64,000 bases of DNA from Cercis canadensis. Taxonomy: Eukaryota; Streptophyta; Magnoliopsida; Fabales; Fabaceae. Where the stretch lies: NCBI GenBank assembly GCA_003255065.1, contig QAOA01008434.1, positions 66,447 through 130,446 on the forward strand. The letters run 5' to 3'. The notes under the pieces were generated by a model. That model was not told where the DNA came from. It saw only the letters and a program-made list of their open reading frames with translations, and did no database searches. Positions 47,724-60,558 of this stretch are shown piece after piece (position 1 is the first letter of the stretch; every line of letters starts with the position of its first letter). Made by a program: the position numbers and the translations under genes.

Positions 47724-49498
47724 CACCAAACTGAAGCAGCGAAGAGCATCGGTTACAATCCTTTCCCTCTATACCATGGCTTGATTATTTCTACACGGAA
47801 TAAAAAAAAAAAATTCATGGTTCAGCACACAAACTGCATATAAAAAGTTTAACATGTTTCCGAGAAAAAAATTGAAAAAAAAAAATCATTGAAAAGAAAG
47901 AAAGAAGAGAAAACAATTCACTAAATCAGATTAAATACTCTCATAAACTATTTCCTCTTTTATTTTATTTTCACTAAAAGACACAATTTAAAAAAATGAA
48001 AGAAATTAATCCTTATGTGTTGTTTTGATGAGAACAAGTGAGCGAATAACGAGAATAAGCAAAGTTACCGCAGGCAGAGGAATTCAGAGGAGAAGAAGCA
48101 TGCACCAAAATAGAAGCTTCTTGACGTAGGACACAGCTAAGGGGCCGAGTCAATTAGAATTATATAGTATGTAATTTTTTAACGTAATCCTTTTTCCTTT
48201 AGGTAATTTTAAGAGACTTATAGTAGAAATAAAATTCTTATGGGATAATATATGAGTTAGGATTATTCTAATACAACTCATTGTTAGAATAAGTTTCGTG
48301 AGTTAATTTCTTGTTTAGTAATCCTTGTAGAACAGAATTTATTGTCTTGTGAATTTTATCCTAAAACGATACCTAGCTTCCCAAGAATCCAGAATCAAGC
48401 TCTTCTTCTTTTTTTGGATTTTTTTTTTTTTTTTATCTCTCACTCCTACTAGCATCGATTCTGTCTTCTTTTGAATTTTACCGCTGCGTCTTCATCTCAA
48501 AGAAAGAAAAAATCTTAGTGTGGACTCAAATGATTTCCCACATCTTAGTATGGGATAGAAAAGTTTGAATGAGTTCAGTGAAAATTCAAGTGGGTCTAGT
48601 CGATAAAAATTGACAAGTAAGCAAATAGCATTACTTTTAATTTTTAGTTAACCATTATCTTAATTTGGTTTAAAAATTAAAAAGATGATCATTGTCGTTT
48701 ACAATTTTGACAAAACGTAGTGTATGAGCTCATGACAATCTGAATTTAGCTAGATACATTTAAACTTTAATTGGACAACACATAATTCATTTGTACAATT
48801 GAGATTTTCTACACCTTTACACAGTAGAATACTCTCGAACCACTTTAATTATACTATTATTGCACTTGTACAATCACACGGTGAAGATTTAATATACACT
48901 ACACTATGACCCATTTATACTTTTTTTTTTTCTTAATCAAATATTGACTGTACACATAACAGTTAAAATAAGGTATAATAAAAGTGATAAAAAAGTATCA
49001 TTTTATATAAATAAAGATTTAACTAAATATACATATGCATGTGAAGAAGTGAAATTCTTCAACTATTTTTCTCTTCTTTTTTACTATAGACTTATTCAAC
49101 TGTTTCCAATTTTTTTATTTGTCTTCTTTATTGATTAAATGTTAATCTTACTTTTATTGCCTACTTTTATTAATTTGTGAAAAACTAATTAATTTTAGTT
49201 TTAGGGATTTCAATTTCATGATGAGAGATTGGTTAACTAACTTAGGACTTTCAGGTTTTGTGTTTAAACTTGAAGACACAGCCAAAAGAATTTTTCTTAA
49301 AAAAGATATTTGATTGATCAGTAAAACCAATATCATATATGATAAAGCGTGACTTTATATTTTTTTCTAAATGTAAATTTGATTGAAATATTTTAGTTAT
49401 TTATACTTTTTTTCAAAAATCACCTTTCGGAGAATGAAAATTACGTAAAATGCAAAAAACAATATTTAACCCTGCATTCAACCTTTAATTAATGGTTG
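47724..49498. other. Intergenic DNA upstream of the OMA1-like gene
   Basis: The first 100 bases include the degraded 5' coding region of the OMA1-like gene. The rest is AT-rich with no gene recognised. Confidence 0.5.
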
Positions 49499-49729
49499 AA
49501 ATTAAATATATGATTATCAAGCATTTTTGCCTTCCATCTTTCTTGAAGACAATTGCACATTTTCATTTTTTTTCCTTTCAGTTATTAAATGTTAAATAAA
49601 ACGATTTTTTTTTTTTATATGAAACGATTGAATTTTTGAACTTTTGAATGTTGGCTATGTTTAATATATTTTTTAATAAAGTCTCATAAAATATATATAT
49701 ATATTTCTAATAAAGAGTGGTCGTCTTCC

Positions 49730-49967
49730 CACTACAAGAAAATTGCTAGATTCCAATAGAATTTTTTCGTTGGAATTTTGAATTCCAATGGAAATTCCAA
49801 CGGAATTTGGGTCGTAGGAAAAAAAGTTGTTGAAATTACAAATTTCAACGGAAATTCTAACGAAAAAATAATTTCAACGGAAATTCCAACAGAATTTTAC
49901 CATTGGAATTCGATTTTGGGAAAAAAATTCCAATGACAAATTCCAACGGTAAAATACCATTGAAATT
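49730..49967. mobile_element. One end of a second CACTA element
   Basis: Starts with CACTACAAGAAAA at 49730, followed by dense subterminal copies of a TTCCAACGGAA-type motif in both orientations. No matching right terminus is visible before 50631, so the element is truncated or its other end was lost. Confidence 0.7.
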
Positions 49968-50190
49968 ATAGAGCATGTCATTTGGAATACCCATCATCAC
50001 CTGGATCCTAGACTTCTTCAGAGCATCTAAAATACTGGCATCGACATATAAAAGCTTAACCTTTTGAATACCATTGTCTTTAAGCATTTTCACCACCATC
50101 GACGCTGGCAAAAGGTGTGTTAACTGTGTGCCCCAATACAGCTCGCAATGCATAGGGACTCCACCAATTGAGGAACTCAGACAGGGAAAA
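49968..50190 (-). pseudogene. Captured fragment of a GH17 beta-1,3-glucanase gene
   Basis: The minus strand from about 50150 encodes [20 protein letters not shown], then [20 protein letters not shown] and [11 protein letters not shown], the N-terminal segment of plant glucan endo-1,3-beta-glucosidases (GH17). Only about 70 codons are present. The flanks are transposon-like, and the segment ends at the CACTA subterminal repeats. It is a captured or transposed gene fragment and not a functional enzyme. Confidence 0.75.
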
Positions 50191-50631
50191 CACTGATTCA
50201 AAGAGTGAGCAAATGAAATCGTTCACTGGGTATGTTGATTTCGCACATTAATGGGGCTTAGGGTTCGCAATGGAGATTTGCAGAAGCTCTCCCCCCAGGT
50301 CGCGATGGAAGGAAGTCCTCTCGGTTCTGCCAGTGCGACGCCATTTTCAGCTTCAGCAAGTGGTCTTCTCTTATAAAATGATGACGTTTTGTTCCTTCAT
50401 GCCAGCTGAAGCCACAAATTCCATATCAGTGTGCCACTTCATCAATTAATAGACACATCATCACTTAACGTGTCATGTGGCATTTTCTGTTAAATGTGAC
50501 AAACGGATCCTACCGGAGGACTGATTTGGCAGACGGAAGCTAAAATCAAGGATGAAATTGTTAGAAAAAATAAATGAAGGACTAACTAGTCAGTAGATCC
50601 ATTTTTTAGGGATCAAAAAGAGGTTCTACTC
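50191..50631. other. Right part of the composite insertion
   Basis: GC-richer than its surroundings near 50270-50350 (AGGTCGCGATGG, CAGTGCGACGCC), then ordinary AT-rich DNA. No protein recognised. Confidence 0.5.
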
Positions 50632-50820
50632 AAATTAAATATACAATTATCAAGCATTTTTGCCATAGTCCATCTTTCTTCAAGACAATTGCACATTTTC
50701 ATTGTTTTTTTCCTTTCAGTTCTTAAATGTTAAATAAAACGATTTTTTTTTATATGAAAATGATTGAATTTTTGAACTTTTGAATGTTGGCTATGTTTAA
50801 TATATTTTTAATAAAGTCTC

Positions 50821-50859
<39 letters not shown>

Positions 50860-50882
50860 CTAATAAAGAGTAGTCGTCTTCC

Positions 50883-51178
50883 TCTTTATCTTTGCACGAG
50901 GCTATTTATTTTATTATTAGTCATCAAGGTAAGGATTTTTAAGTTAAAAGATGGATTACATCCCATTGTCATGAAATTATCTTGAAATACCCTAGCACAA
51001 AGAGAACCTGAGAATAATAGAAGCCCCGAACCCTAGTTAGTTATCATGGCAAGATTAATCACATTAAGATCTCTAAAACATAATCTGTCATCTTGTTAAG
51101 TATGCACATTTTTTCCCCTTTCAATCAATGGCACCTACTATAACATATTCTCTTCTTGGTGTTTCTATCCTATACCAG
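50883..51178. other. Intergenic DNA
   Basis: Nothing recognised. Confidence 0.5.
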
Positions 51179-51183
51179 TGGGA

Positions 51184-52712
51184 TGTTAGTCCCACAATTC
51201 TCTAATCCAGTTTTGATGATAACAAATGATTTTACTGTTACTAATCTTGTGTTATGTACTTAAATGTTTACTTAGAAGAGGTTAGTAAGAAGTCTTCAAC
51301 AAAGAACTAGTTCTAGCAAAGGAGTTATGGCAAAAGAGGACTTGTTATTCCAGAAGTTGACTGCCCAGATTTTTGCTGATGTGGACGAGGATCTATGCTG
51401 AATAAGAAGACTCAAGAAAACTCTCTTTTTGTTCAAAAGTTTCCTATACAAAGTGAGGAAATTTCCTCTTAAAAGTGCAGCTGCAAGATCCACTTTTTAA
51501 GGGATAAAGTAAGGATTGTTTATTGTTAAAAGTGAAAGAGATCATGCAAATGAGATTCTCTTTCTCTATGTGGTGGACAACTATCCTTAGTGGGACTGTT
51601 TTCTGAACTCTTCACGTGGGTTCATATTCTTTTATGAAGAGATATTCTTTGAGCCTTCAAGAGCTAGCATAACTTATTCTTAAGAACCAGTTCTTGCCTC
51701 TATGATGAGCTTCGAACCTTGCTGATGTGGACAAAACTTGTCAAGGACTCTTCAAATTTAGTCTTTTACTAAGAGTTGTGCTAGTGAATTTGGAAAGTCC
51801 TCCTCCTTGAAGTGACTGATGTATAGTTTCCTTTTCTCAAGGAACACTTCACCTACTTTTTCTTACACAAGGACAAGTCTTTTTCTCATAAAATGACAAA
51901 AGGACATGATGCATGATGGGCCTTATGTCAACAAGTGGAAGACCTCTCCTTAGCCTTTTTCAAAGTTCCTCACATGCATGAGAAAGAAGATATATCAAGA
52001 GATTTAGCAAGAGCTTCGGTGATGCATAAAGAGTAAGTAAGAAGAAAATATTTTAGAGAGAGAAGGAAGCCATTTTCAAGAGTTCATCTTTTCTTCTTCC
52101 TCTCGGTTGTCTCTTCATGTTTTAAGAACTTCATTGTATTATATCTACTCTGTAAGAGAGTTTTTTTTTTTGGGGCTAAACAAAAACACTTTGGTTTTGT
52201 ATTTGGATTTCTATGGGAGAAATCCATAAGTGTGATCTCTAGTGAGTTAGAGAGTGTGAGTTTATAGTTAGCTTGAAAAACAAAAACCATGGATGTAAAA
52301 CTTGGAAAAACTTGGACAACTAAACTTGATTTTGAGTTCATGGTTAACTTGAAAAACAAAAAACATGGTTGTGAAGCTTTAAAAAGCTTGGACAAATAAA
52401 CTTGAAGAATAGTGGAATCCCATTTGTGGGAGAAGTGGATGTAGACATGTTTAGCTGAACCATTATAAAATCTCTTGTAGATTTTCTTCCTCTTCATTTT
52501 TTATTCTTTGGATAAATTTATGTTTTGTTCTATATAGTTTATTAAGTTATTTCGTTATATTCAAATCTGGTATTTGTCAAGAAACTAGTTTGTAAGAACT
52601 AGTTTGCAAGAACTAGTTCTTAAACAAATATGTAATTTGAATTTGTTTTAAGAAGTGATTTTTTAATAATTCCTATTCACCCCCTCTCTAGGAATAGACT
52701 TTGCAACTCTCA
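51184..52712. mobile_element. Solo LTR, probably Ty1/copia, 1529 bp
   Basis: Begins TGTTAGTCCC at 51184 and ends CAACTCTCA at 52712, with a perfect 5-bp target duplication TGGGA (51179-51183 and 52713-52717). A CACCCCCTCTCTAGG motif near its 3' end is typical of plant copia LTRs. No internal region or second LTR follows, so it is a solo LTR left by recombination between two LTRs. Confidence 0.85.
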
Positions 52713-52889
52713 TGGGATGTGTCAAATTTGTATAATTGACATAATATAAATTTTACTGGATCAATTAAAATTTTTGATATATACCTCAGATGTAAATTTA
52801 GTAAAATTTAAATTATATTAATTGTACCAGTATGATATAATTTAGATCAAAACTATGTAAAAACTACATATTATAACATTATGTCACGT

Positions 52890-53720
52890 CAGGGCAGCGT
52901 AAGATAGAAACACCATTCTTTTCCATAGAACGCTAGGTCTTAGAAATATCTTGCCATGCATTAGAGCTGTTAGGACAAGACCCAACCAAAGGGATAATAT
53001 CATTGCCACAACCATATCTATTATGAATCACTTCTCACCCACAAATCATCCTTTTTGTTCACCAATCTTCAGCCAAGCTTCATCATGAAATCTGCGTTCA
53101 CATTTCTAGTATGCTGCAACCCCAGCCCTCCTCAACTCTTAGGTGAGCACACCGTATCTCACTTCACGAAGTGAACCTTTCTTTTATCATGCATATATAG
53201 GACATTAGGACCCCACAAAAAATTACGGCTAAGACTATCCACCTCATCACAAATACTCAAAGGGAGGAGAGAGGACTGCATGGTGTAGGAGGGAACAGCA
53301 GAAATAACTGATTGGGTTAAAGTAATCAATCCTACCTACACAAGAGAGTATTTTTTGCTTCTAATCACTCAATCTCTTTATAATTTTCTCCGTGACTGTT
53401 AGGCCTCAATCCTAAGAGAAAAGCCTAACCTAAAAGATTAACTTGTTAAGTGATTCTTTTTTTTTTTTGGTATATAAGTGAGAGTCTTTTAAATCTAAGT
53501 ATCATTCCACAATTGCTTATAAAATTGATTTGGGACTCGTAACAGTGACATAACTGACAATGCCCTTGGAGACCCCTTTGCAAACAAAGGGATGCCAAAG
53601 TAATTCCCATATCAGTAGTACAAGCAAATCCCAACGTGTTTGAGATCTCATCAGCCTGAACATGATTCACTTGTCTTCTCCTTGCTCACTTTCTGCCCTG
53701 AACTATTACAAAACAAATCA
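52890..53720 (-). mobile_element. LINE reverse transcriptase remnant
   Basis: Minus-strand blocks: ADEISNTLGFACTTDMG with KYLGIPLF in a second frame (about 53660-53570), then KVHFVKWDTVCSPKS (about 53180-53140), GGLGLQHTRNVNADFMMKLG and GCGNDIIPLVGSCPNSSNAW (about 53010-52950). These match the C-terminal part of plant LINE RTs in order. Frame changes and stops break it, and a T-run with unrelated bases interrupts at about 53455-53470. Confidence 0.75.
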
Positions 53721-54261
53721 ATTCAATTCAAGTTCCATTTATTCTTTTCAATGTAAATTTATAATACTATTTTATAAGAAAATGCATATTACAATCTAAA
53801 TTAATATAAGATTTAATTATCTTTTTATGTTCATTATTTTCTAGCTTTTAGTGTTCTTTTTTAATTTTTTTTTATGGATGCATATTCAGATTGTACATTC
53901 AAATTTTACTACTTATACCTTAGGTTTTCTGGATTATACAAATTGATGATCCCATTCACTAAAGAAATACCACTTTTTTTAAAAAAGAAATCTAATATCA
54001 AAAGAAGCATTATTTTGTCCGCGCATCTCGCAAGTATGGAGTCTAGTTTTATTTAATATCTTTAACAAAAGGAAAAAAATAGCAAATTTTGGCGTTGATA
54101 TTTACCCCACAACTGAAGAAAGAATGGTGAACCACTAGAATGAAAGCAAAGTACTTCACTTCCCACTTTGGCGGATATCCACATTCCTTATAGGATATCT
54201 CGAGCAAGCTCTTTCTGTCTCTCTGTTTCTGTATGATTAGGGTTTCCAGAAATTTTCATGC
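53721..54261. other. Upstream region of the CHX gene
   Basis: AT-rich to about 54080, then less so. It should contain the promoter and 5' untranslated region; I cannot identify a definite TATA box. Confidence 0.4.
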
Positions 54262-54602
54262 ATGGCTAGGGTTTTACTTACACACCGTTTGATGCAATCA
54301 CCCAATGGGTTTCGATGGCACATTCATCCTTCTCATGTCCTACCGGATAGTTCCACAAACGTCAAAAATGATCAGTTTCCTGACATGGTGTGCGGGTCTA
54401 GATACACTAAAACCGCTGGGATCTTTTATGGCGAAAACCCTCTTAACTTCACCTTCGCATCGATATTGGTAGAGTTCATTTTTGTTGTATTCGCCATTCG
54501 CATTGTTCGGTTCCTTCTTAAGCCTCTCAAACAGCCTCGAATTGTCTGTGAGATCATTGTAAGCTTCTTTTTATCATTTCTTATATAAAACGCCTTCTGT
54601 TA

Positions 54603-54636
<34 letters not shown>

Positions 54637-57207
54637 CATTTTGTTTTTCCCTAATTTGATTGAAGTTTTCATGTTTCAAGGGTGGTATTATCATTGGACC
54701 TTCCATTCTAAGACGCAGTAAAGCCTTCGAAAGCGATATATTTCCTGAAACTGCCCAATTTATAGTGAAAAATATTGGAATTGTGGGATTCATGTTCTTT
54801 CTTTTCGTGTCCGGCGTCAAAATGGACACCAGCTTTATAAGAAAACCAGGGAGAAAGCATGTATATATTGCCTTGATTGGTATAGTTATTCCCACCGTGG
54901 CGGTGATTATGGTGGCACTAATCATGAGAAAAAGACTTGACAGCGGTCTTAGAACATTTTCTTCATTAGGAGGGATTGCAAGCAACTTGGGAATCACTGC
55001 ATTTCCTGTGCTCTACAATATCCTTAAAGAGCTTAACCTTCTAAGTTCTGATGTGGGACGTATGGCTTTATCTACGGCCATGGTATGTGATGCAATGGGT
55101 GCAATAACTATTATTGTATTTGAGGCCGGGAAACAAGGCGAAACAGGAGCTATACGAGCCTTGTGGTTTCTGATTTCTTTGGTGCTTTTGGTGGCATTTA
55201 TTATAATTTGCCTGGGGAAAGTAATGCAATGGATCATTGAGAAAATCCCACAAGGACAACAGGCTGATCAATCTTATGTAGTTGGCATTTTGTTGGGGGT
55301 TTTGGCGATGGGGTTTGTAACTGACATGCTTGGCATAGCGATTGCTAATGGATCATTGTGGATAGGGCTAATAATACCAGATGGCCCTCCGTTGGGATCA
55401 ACAATGGTAGAGAAGACTGAAACAATTACCATGGAATTTCTTATGCCATTCTCATTCCTTCTGGTGGGATTTTATACTGATGTGTTTGCCATGAGAGATT
55501 TTGGTTGGTCCAATTTGTCACCACTTTTTGCCATGGTCTTAACTGGGTACTTGACCAAACTGCTTTCAACTTGGATTGCCACTATCATATGGGAAATGCC
55601 ATTAAAAGAAGGACTCGCCTTCAGCCTCATTATGAGCTTAAGAGGCCAAATTGAGCTTATATTGTTTGTCCATTGGATGGACAAAAAGGTAAAATCTTAT
55701 TTATATTATAACGATATCATTTTAGCTTTAATTAATTATCTTTCCGTATGTTCAAGGATGAAAAACACGAATATATTAATCCATTGTATTACTATCTATC
55801 AGAAACCGTAAACTTGTACCATCAGATACTAATTCTAAACACAAAACCTTAGTGCATATATTTGTTCACAAACTATACATGTGGCAAAATCCCCGAGTTT
55901 GAAGTCACTGAATTCAGATTTCTACCAACTCTGTTGTTTGTGGACTATTATGTCATCAAGGGTTTTTGTTTTAGAAATGAATGATCAAACTTGAATTTGA
56001 TTCGTTTGCTTTTCTACATATATAAAGGATTATAATACCATGCAAAATAATAGAACTCATTCAATTATTTTGGTTTGTGTCCATACAGATGATAGGGCAG
56101 CCAGGTTTCACCTTATTGGTGCTGATGACAACAGCAATGACTGCAATTCTAACTCCTTTGATTTGCATACTCTATGATCCAGCAAGGCCATACATGTTGA
56201 ACGAAAAGAGAACCATCCAACACACCCCTCCAGCCACAGAACTTGGTATAGTACTTGGCATTCTTGATAAACAGAGCATAAGTGGCATCATTAACCTACT
56301 TGAAGTCTCCAGTCCAACCATTAGCAGTCCCTTTAATATTAAAGCTCTCCTCCTAGTCGATCTTGTAGGCCGTGCTTCCCCGGTTTTCTTAGACCATGAA
56401 CGACAAAAAGTCCCTCCCAAATATGAATTCCCAAGCACCATAAATGCCCTCAAGCATTATCAAGAATTCAAAGGTACTGACTTCATCAAGCTCCACTTAT
56501 TCACATCTGTTTCCCCAAGGCGAACTATGTACCAAGACATTTGTGAGCTTGCCCTTGAAAACAAAGCTACTCTAATCATCTTACCTTTTCATAAGGGAGC
56601 ACTTTACAACCTTGAAGGAACTCGAGTAGTGGAAGGAGGAGCAAGAATTATTCATTCAAATGTCATAGCTCATGCTCCTTGTTCTGTTGGAATTCTTGTT
56701 AATAAAGGTCATCTTGCAGTCATCAACATAGGTCACTCATTTCGGCCCTCTGAACACCGTTTTGCTGTTCTCTTTCTGGGAGGAGCAGATGCTAGGGAGG
56801 CACTTGTTTATGCAGATAGGATGGTTGGCAACGACGAGGTGCATCTTACTGTCATAAGGTTTCTTACTCACAATTCTGAAGGGGGAAGTGAAAAGGAGAA
56901 GAAGCTTGATGATGGAATTGTGACTTGGTTTTGGGTGAAGAATGAGGTGAATAATAGAGTGATATACAGAGAGGTGGAGGTTGGCAATGGGGAGGAAACA
57001 ATTGCAGCAATCCAAGCTATGAATGATGGCTCTTATGATCTTTGGATAGTGGGAAGAAAACAAGGAATAAATCCAAATATTATTTCTGGGTTATCGGATT
57101 GGAGTCAAAGTCAAGAATTGGGAGCTATTGGAGATTATATTTCCTCTGTAGATTTTAGTGGTTCAGCTTCTGTTTTAGTAGTACACCAACAAATCACGAG
57201 AGGGTAA
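54262..57207 (+). CDS. CHX-type cation/H+ antiporter, 3 exons
   Basis: CHX proteins (CPA2 family) exchange K+ or other monovalent cations for protons across endomembranes or the plasma membrane. Exons 54262-54558, 54681-55688 and 56089-57207 join in frame (all GT-AG, phase 0) to about 807 residues, a normal CHX length. Residues ~45-440 form the multi-pass Na+/H+ exchanger domain: LLKPLKQPRIVCEI, GGIIIGPSILRRS, GITAFPVL (203-210), VCDAMGAI (Asp at 236) and SLRGQIELILFVHWMDKK just before intron 2. The C-terminal ~370 residues form the soluble USP-like tail (TLIILPFHKG, SVGILVNKG, FLGGADAREAL, DLWIVGRKQG). A poly-T run lies in intron 1. No stop or frameshift is seen, so it is probably functional. 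The subgroup is not determined. Confidence 0.92.
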
Positions 57208-59082
57208 AAGGAACTATGCCTAATGGGTGATCACAGGGCTACAATAGGAATTTGTTGGTATTGGGATCATCGAGCCAATTTTAAATATCCAATAGATTGG
57301 CTTGTTAATAACAAAGTTAGATTTAATTAGCTGAATATTTGAGATCATGTAGTTAATTAGTTGAAGACCAGCGCTGTATATACTTCAGAGAAGAAAAGAT
57401 TATGTGGTAGTTTCTGTGTATAACAAACTCGTGGATCTCTCACTTGGTGGTCCTTTTTTTTTTTTTTTTTTTTTTTNNTTTTTTTTTTTTTTTTTTTTTC
57501 TCAGGGAGTGGATGGTTTATGGACATAGATATATGGAAGAAGGCTCAGATTTTTTACCCGGGTTTGGAAATTAATACCTTCTAGCAGAGTCGGGAAAAAC
57601 TTTTTTATTTGGACCAATGTAAGAAATTAGCTAGGACCTAAGTTTGATTTTGTAAAAAAAAATTAACTTAAAATAGAAAAAAGTTTTAGGTCAATGTAAA
57701 AGATTAGCTACGCCTAAGTTTGGTGGGCCCATGAAGTGGCTCCGGCACCATTTTCTGTCTTACTCGAATTCCTCCACATGGTTTAATTGTGATTTGTTGT
57801 GATATAGTGTTTGTAGATACATTTTTACTCTTGAAATTCAAGAGTTTGCAGAAGGTAATCTAATCAATTGTGAGAGAAAGAGAGAGAGGTCCTTCGTTTG
57901 CCTCATCTGGGCACTTTATATATGAGCTTAATAATTTGGGGGAAAAAACTCAAAAGATAAGATATTTTAATTCTTCACAACTTGTCATGAAGTCAAGGAA
58001 ATCCTCAAGGTCAAGTGGCTACCCAATAAAATCATCTTTGAAAACCAACCATGAAATTTTTGTATTTAATCATAAAATTTAAATAGCATTTGGGAACACA
58101 ATGAATACTAGGTTAACTTTGAATCAGATATCTCTAGTCCGATTCCTATTATTAACATGTGTATTGAACCATAGTATTGAGTTAGTTGCTCATTTGTTGT
58201 AGATTGCATTCAATGTTATTCATGCATTGCCTATACATTGAAGACCTGCACATCCTGATATTCATCAATGAGATGGTTGCCAACAATTTGACAGATTGCC
58301 ATATATCAAACAAGACCACTCTAGCTAGTTTACAGTACCATTTAACACAACAAGCTAGATAGACAGAATGAAAGCTAAGCGCATAAATAAACTTAAAAAT
58401 AGAGGGGGGAAAAAACACAGACACAGACACACACAAGGTTCTTGAAGAAATTAAATTGATAGATTTTCGATTCTGATTGCTGAATATCTGACCAAATGTT
58501 TGCATGCTTTTATGAAGTAAATTAGATGCCATACTAAAAGGAAATGAAATTAAAATCTCAATCTCAGTCAATTAAGCTCCTAATAAAGGTTGGTGCAAAA
58601 GCCTAATAAATATATACTAGTCAATTCAAAAAGACAAGTTCCTTCAGGTTGATCGATTGTGGAACTGGTAAGTCTTCTGGTAACTCTAAAAACTTCAAGA
58701 TTAGGGGATATCATGTACCCTTGGTTTTGGGATTTGACGCTTAGTTTGATCAATATAAACTCAGTTGCAATAATATTCACGTGAGTGCTCCCATGTCATA
58801 AAAAGTAATCTAAATTGGCACAAATATGAAGATAATTTGGAACCTCAAATTATCATCTGAATAAAAGTCAAATATAGAGTAGAAGAAGGATTTTCCCTGA
58901 AATCACACATGAGGATGGAAGACAACTTTGGTCTTTGAGCTAAGTAAAGTCATGGATGTGGAATTTATCCTGCTTTCAAAAGGAAACAGAATCCACATAT
59001 ATATTATGCAGTTATGTGCATAGTGTGTAATATATTGTTTCTGTGGTAAAGTTGTGGGGGCGTGCCACTCAACTAGAAGGTG
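57208..59082. other. Intergenic DNA downstream of CHX
   Basis: A poly-T block with two Ns at about 57455-57500. Short frames at 57870-58082 (plus) and 58182-58780 (minus) do not resemble a known protein. I see no RNA gene. Confidence 0.45.
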
Positions 59083-59087
59083 GTGAT

Positions 59088-60394
59088 TGATAACACATTA
59101 TTTTACACTATTTGTTTCCCTTATACTTAGTCTTTTAGTGTGTGTTTCTAGTGATTTTTATGGCCCTTAGACATGTTTTGTAGATTTGGACTTGTTGGTG
59201 TTTTTGAATTTTAATTGCATAATTGTTAAATTCTGACACTACTTACGTTTTTCACCATATCTTGGCTACAGATGTCCGATTTATGTGATTCAAGTTTCGT
59301 TGGAAAGATGAAAGAAAATTCTACATTTCATATGAAGAGGCCAGAAGCTGATTCTTGCGTCTGGATAACTGAAATTCGCGTGCAAGCAGTCCAGATTTTC
59401 TGCATCCGCCCAGCATTGACTGATTCCTTTCCTTAGGCCTGCCTATTGGATCAGAGCATGTTTATTTGGGCCAACATCTTTATTGGGCTAGCACACATGA
59501 CACTAGGGCTTGATCACATTTTTACCATTGATAATTTAGGAAATTAGGTTTATTTTGTAATTAGGAAACTATTAGGAAACCTAGAAGAGGCAGCCAGCTA
59601 GTATTTATTTTCAAGTTGTTGAGGAAAATCAGACACGAAATTACCTTGAGCAGCAGCTGCCTCCTGTTTTCTGAGTTCGAGTTTTAGACTTTTGCTTTGT
59701 GTTTATGCCTTTCATGGAGGGCTAAATTCGTTTGTAATCAATTCAAGATAAGCCAAACTTAATAATCTAGAGTTTCTGTGCTTTAATTGGGTTTGATTTA
59801 ATTTAATTTGAATTACTGCTTCTTCCCTTCTTCATGTAATTGAATGGTATTTTGATTGCATGCATGCTTTATATGAATTTAAATCGGTTAATTAGATTCA
59901 TCACAGTAATCAGATTGATAATCATATTTTAAAGGTTTTTAATATATGGTTAGCTTGGATAATTCGGTTCTTAAATTAATCTGGACTTAGTGATATAGAG
60001 CGGTTGTCAAGATTCTTAATTCCATGATTAATTGAATCCTAATTGGTAAATCAGTAGGAATTCTAAGTGTTACTATTAGAAGTTCCAAGTAACACTTAAC
60101 CAAGAATTAAATTAGATCTAGGTTATCTTTAGTGAACAATGATGAATTAGGGTTTGATTGCCTGCTTGAGTTGATTGAGTTTTCTCTTATTTGATTAAAT
60201 CTTATTTACTGCTTTCTGAATTCTGATTATTCTGCATTCAACAACAACCCCCACCCCCTCCCCTATCATGTTCCTGCTTAAGTTCTAATAGATTAATTGT
60301 TCTGGTGAATCTTTGGGAGACGACACTGGTTGCATCCTATACTACAATTTAGTTGCAATTAGTATTGCAATTTTGTACGGTTTGACACCCGTCA
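59088..60394 (+). mobile_element. Solo LTR, probably Ty3/gypsy, 1307 bp
   Basis: Starts TGATAACACA (59088) and ends GACACCCGTCA (60394), flanked by the perfect 5-bp duplication GTGAT (59083-59087 and 60395-60399). A TTTGGGAGACGACACTGG stretch near the 3' end recalls the LTR ends of plant Ty3/gypsy (Athila/Tat-type) elements and gives the orientation. No internal region is present. Confidence 0.85.
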
Positions 60395-60399
60395 GTGAT

Positions 60400-60513
60400 C
60401 ATTCTTAACCATCTTAAGCCAATCCTTTAGAAAGAAATATAAGAGTGTCTGTGTATCTTTTTCTGTATACAAAGTGAAATATGACAGTAGTGTTCGAAAT
60501 TAAATATCAGCCA

Positions 60514-60558
<45 letters not shown>

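Larger units (their letters stand above)
49499..50882. repeat. ~231-bp direct repeats flanking a 902-bp insertion
   Basis: 49499-49729 recurs at 50632-50882, the second copy being longer because of a (TA)n expansion. Between them lies 49730-50631. The left copy ends exactly where a CACTA terminus starts. The repeats do not begin with TG and end with CA, so they are not LTR-like. Confidence 0.85.

Noticed and set aside
49499-50882. A short LTR retrotransposon (TRIM-like)
   Set aside because: The direct repeats lack TG…CA ends, there is no primer-binding site or polypurine tract, and the insert begins with a CACTA terminus.
55013-55684. Minus-strand open frames opposite the CHX gene
   Set aside because: They are antisense shadows of the CHX exon 2 reading frame.
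58182-58780. Possible small gene on the minus strand
   Set aside because: The frames have no recognisable motif, no clear splice or promoter signals and ordinary AT-rich composition.
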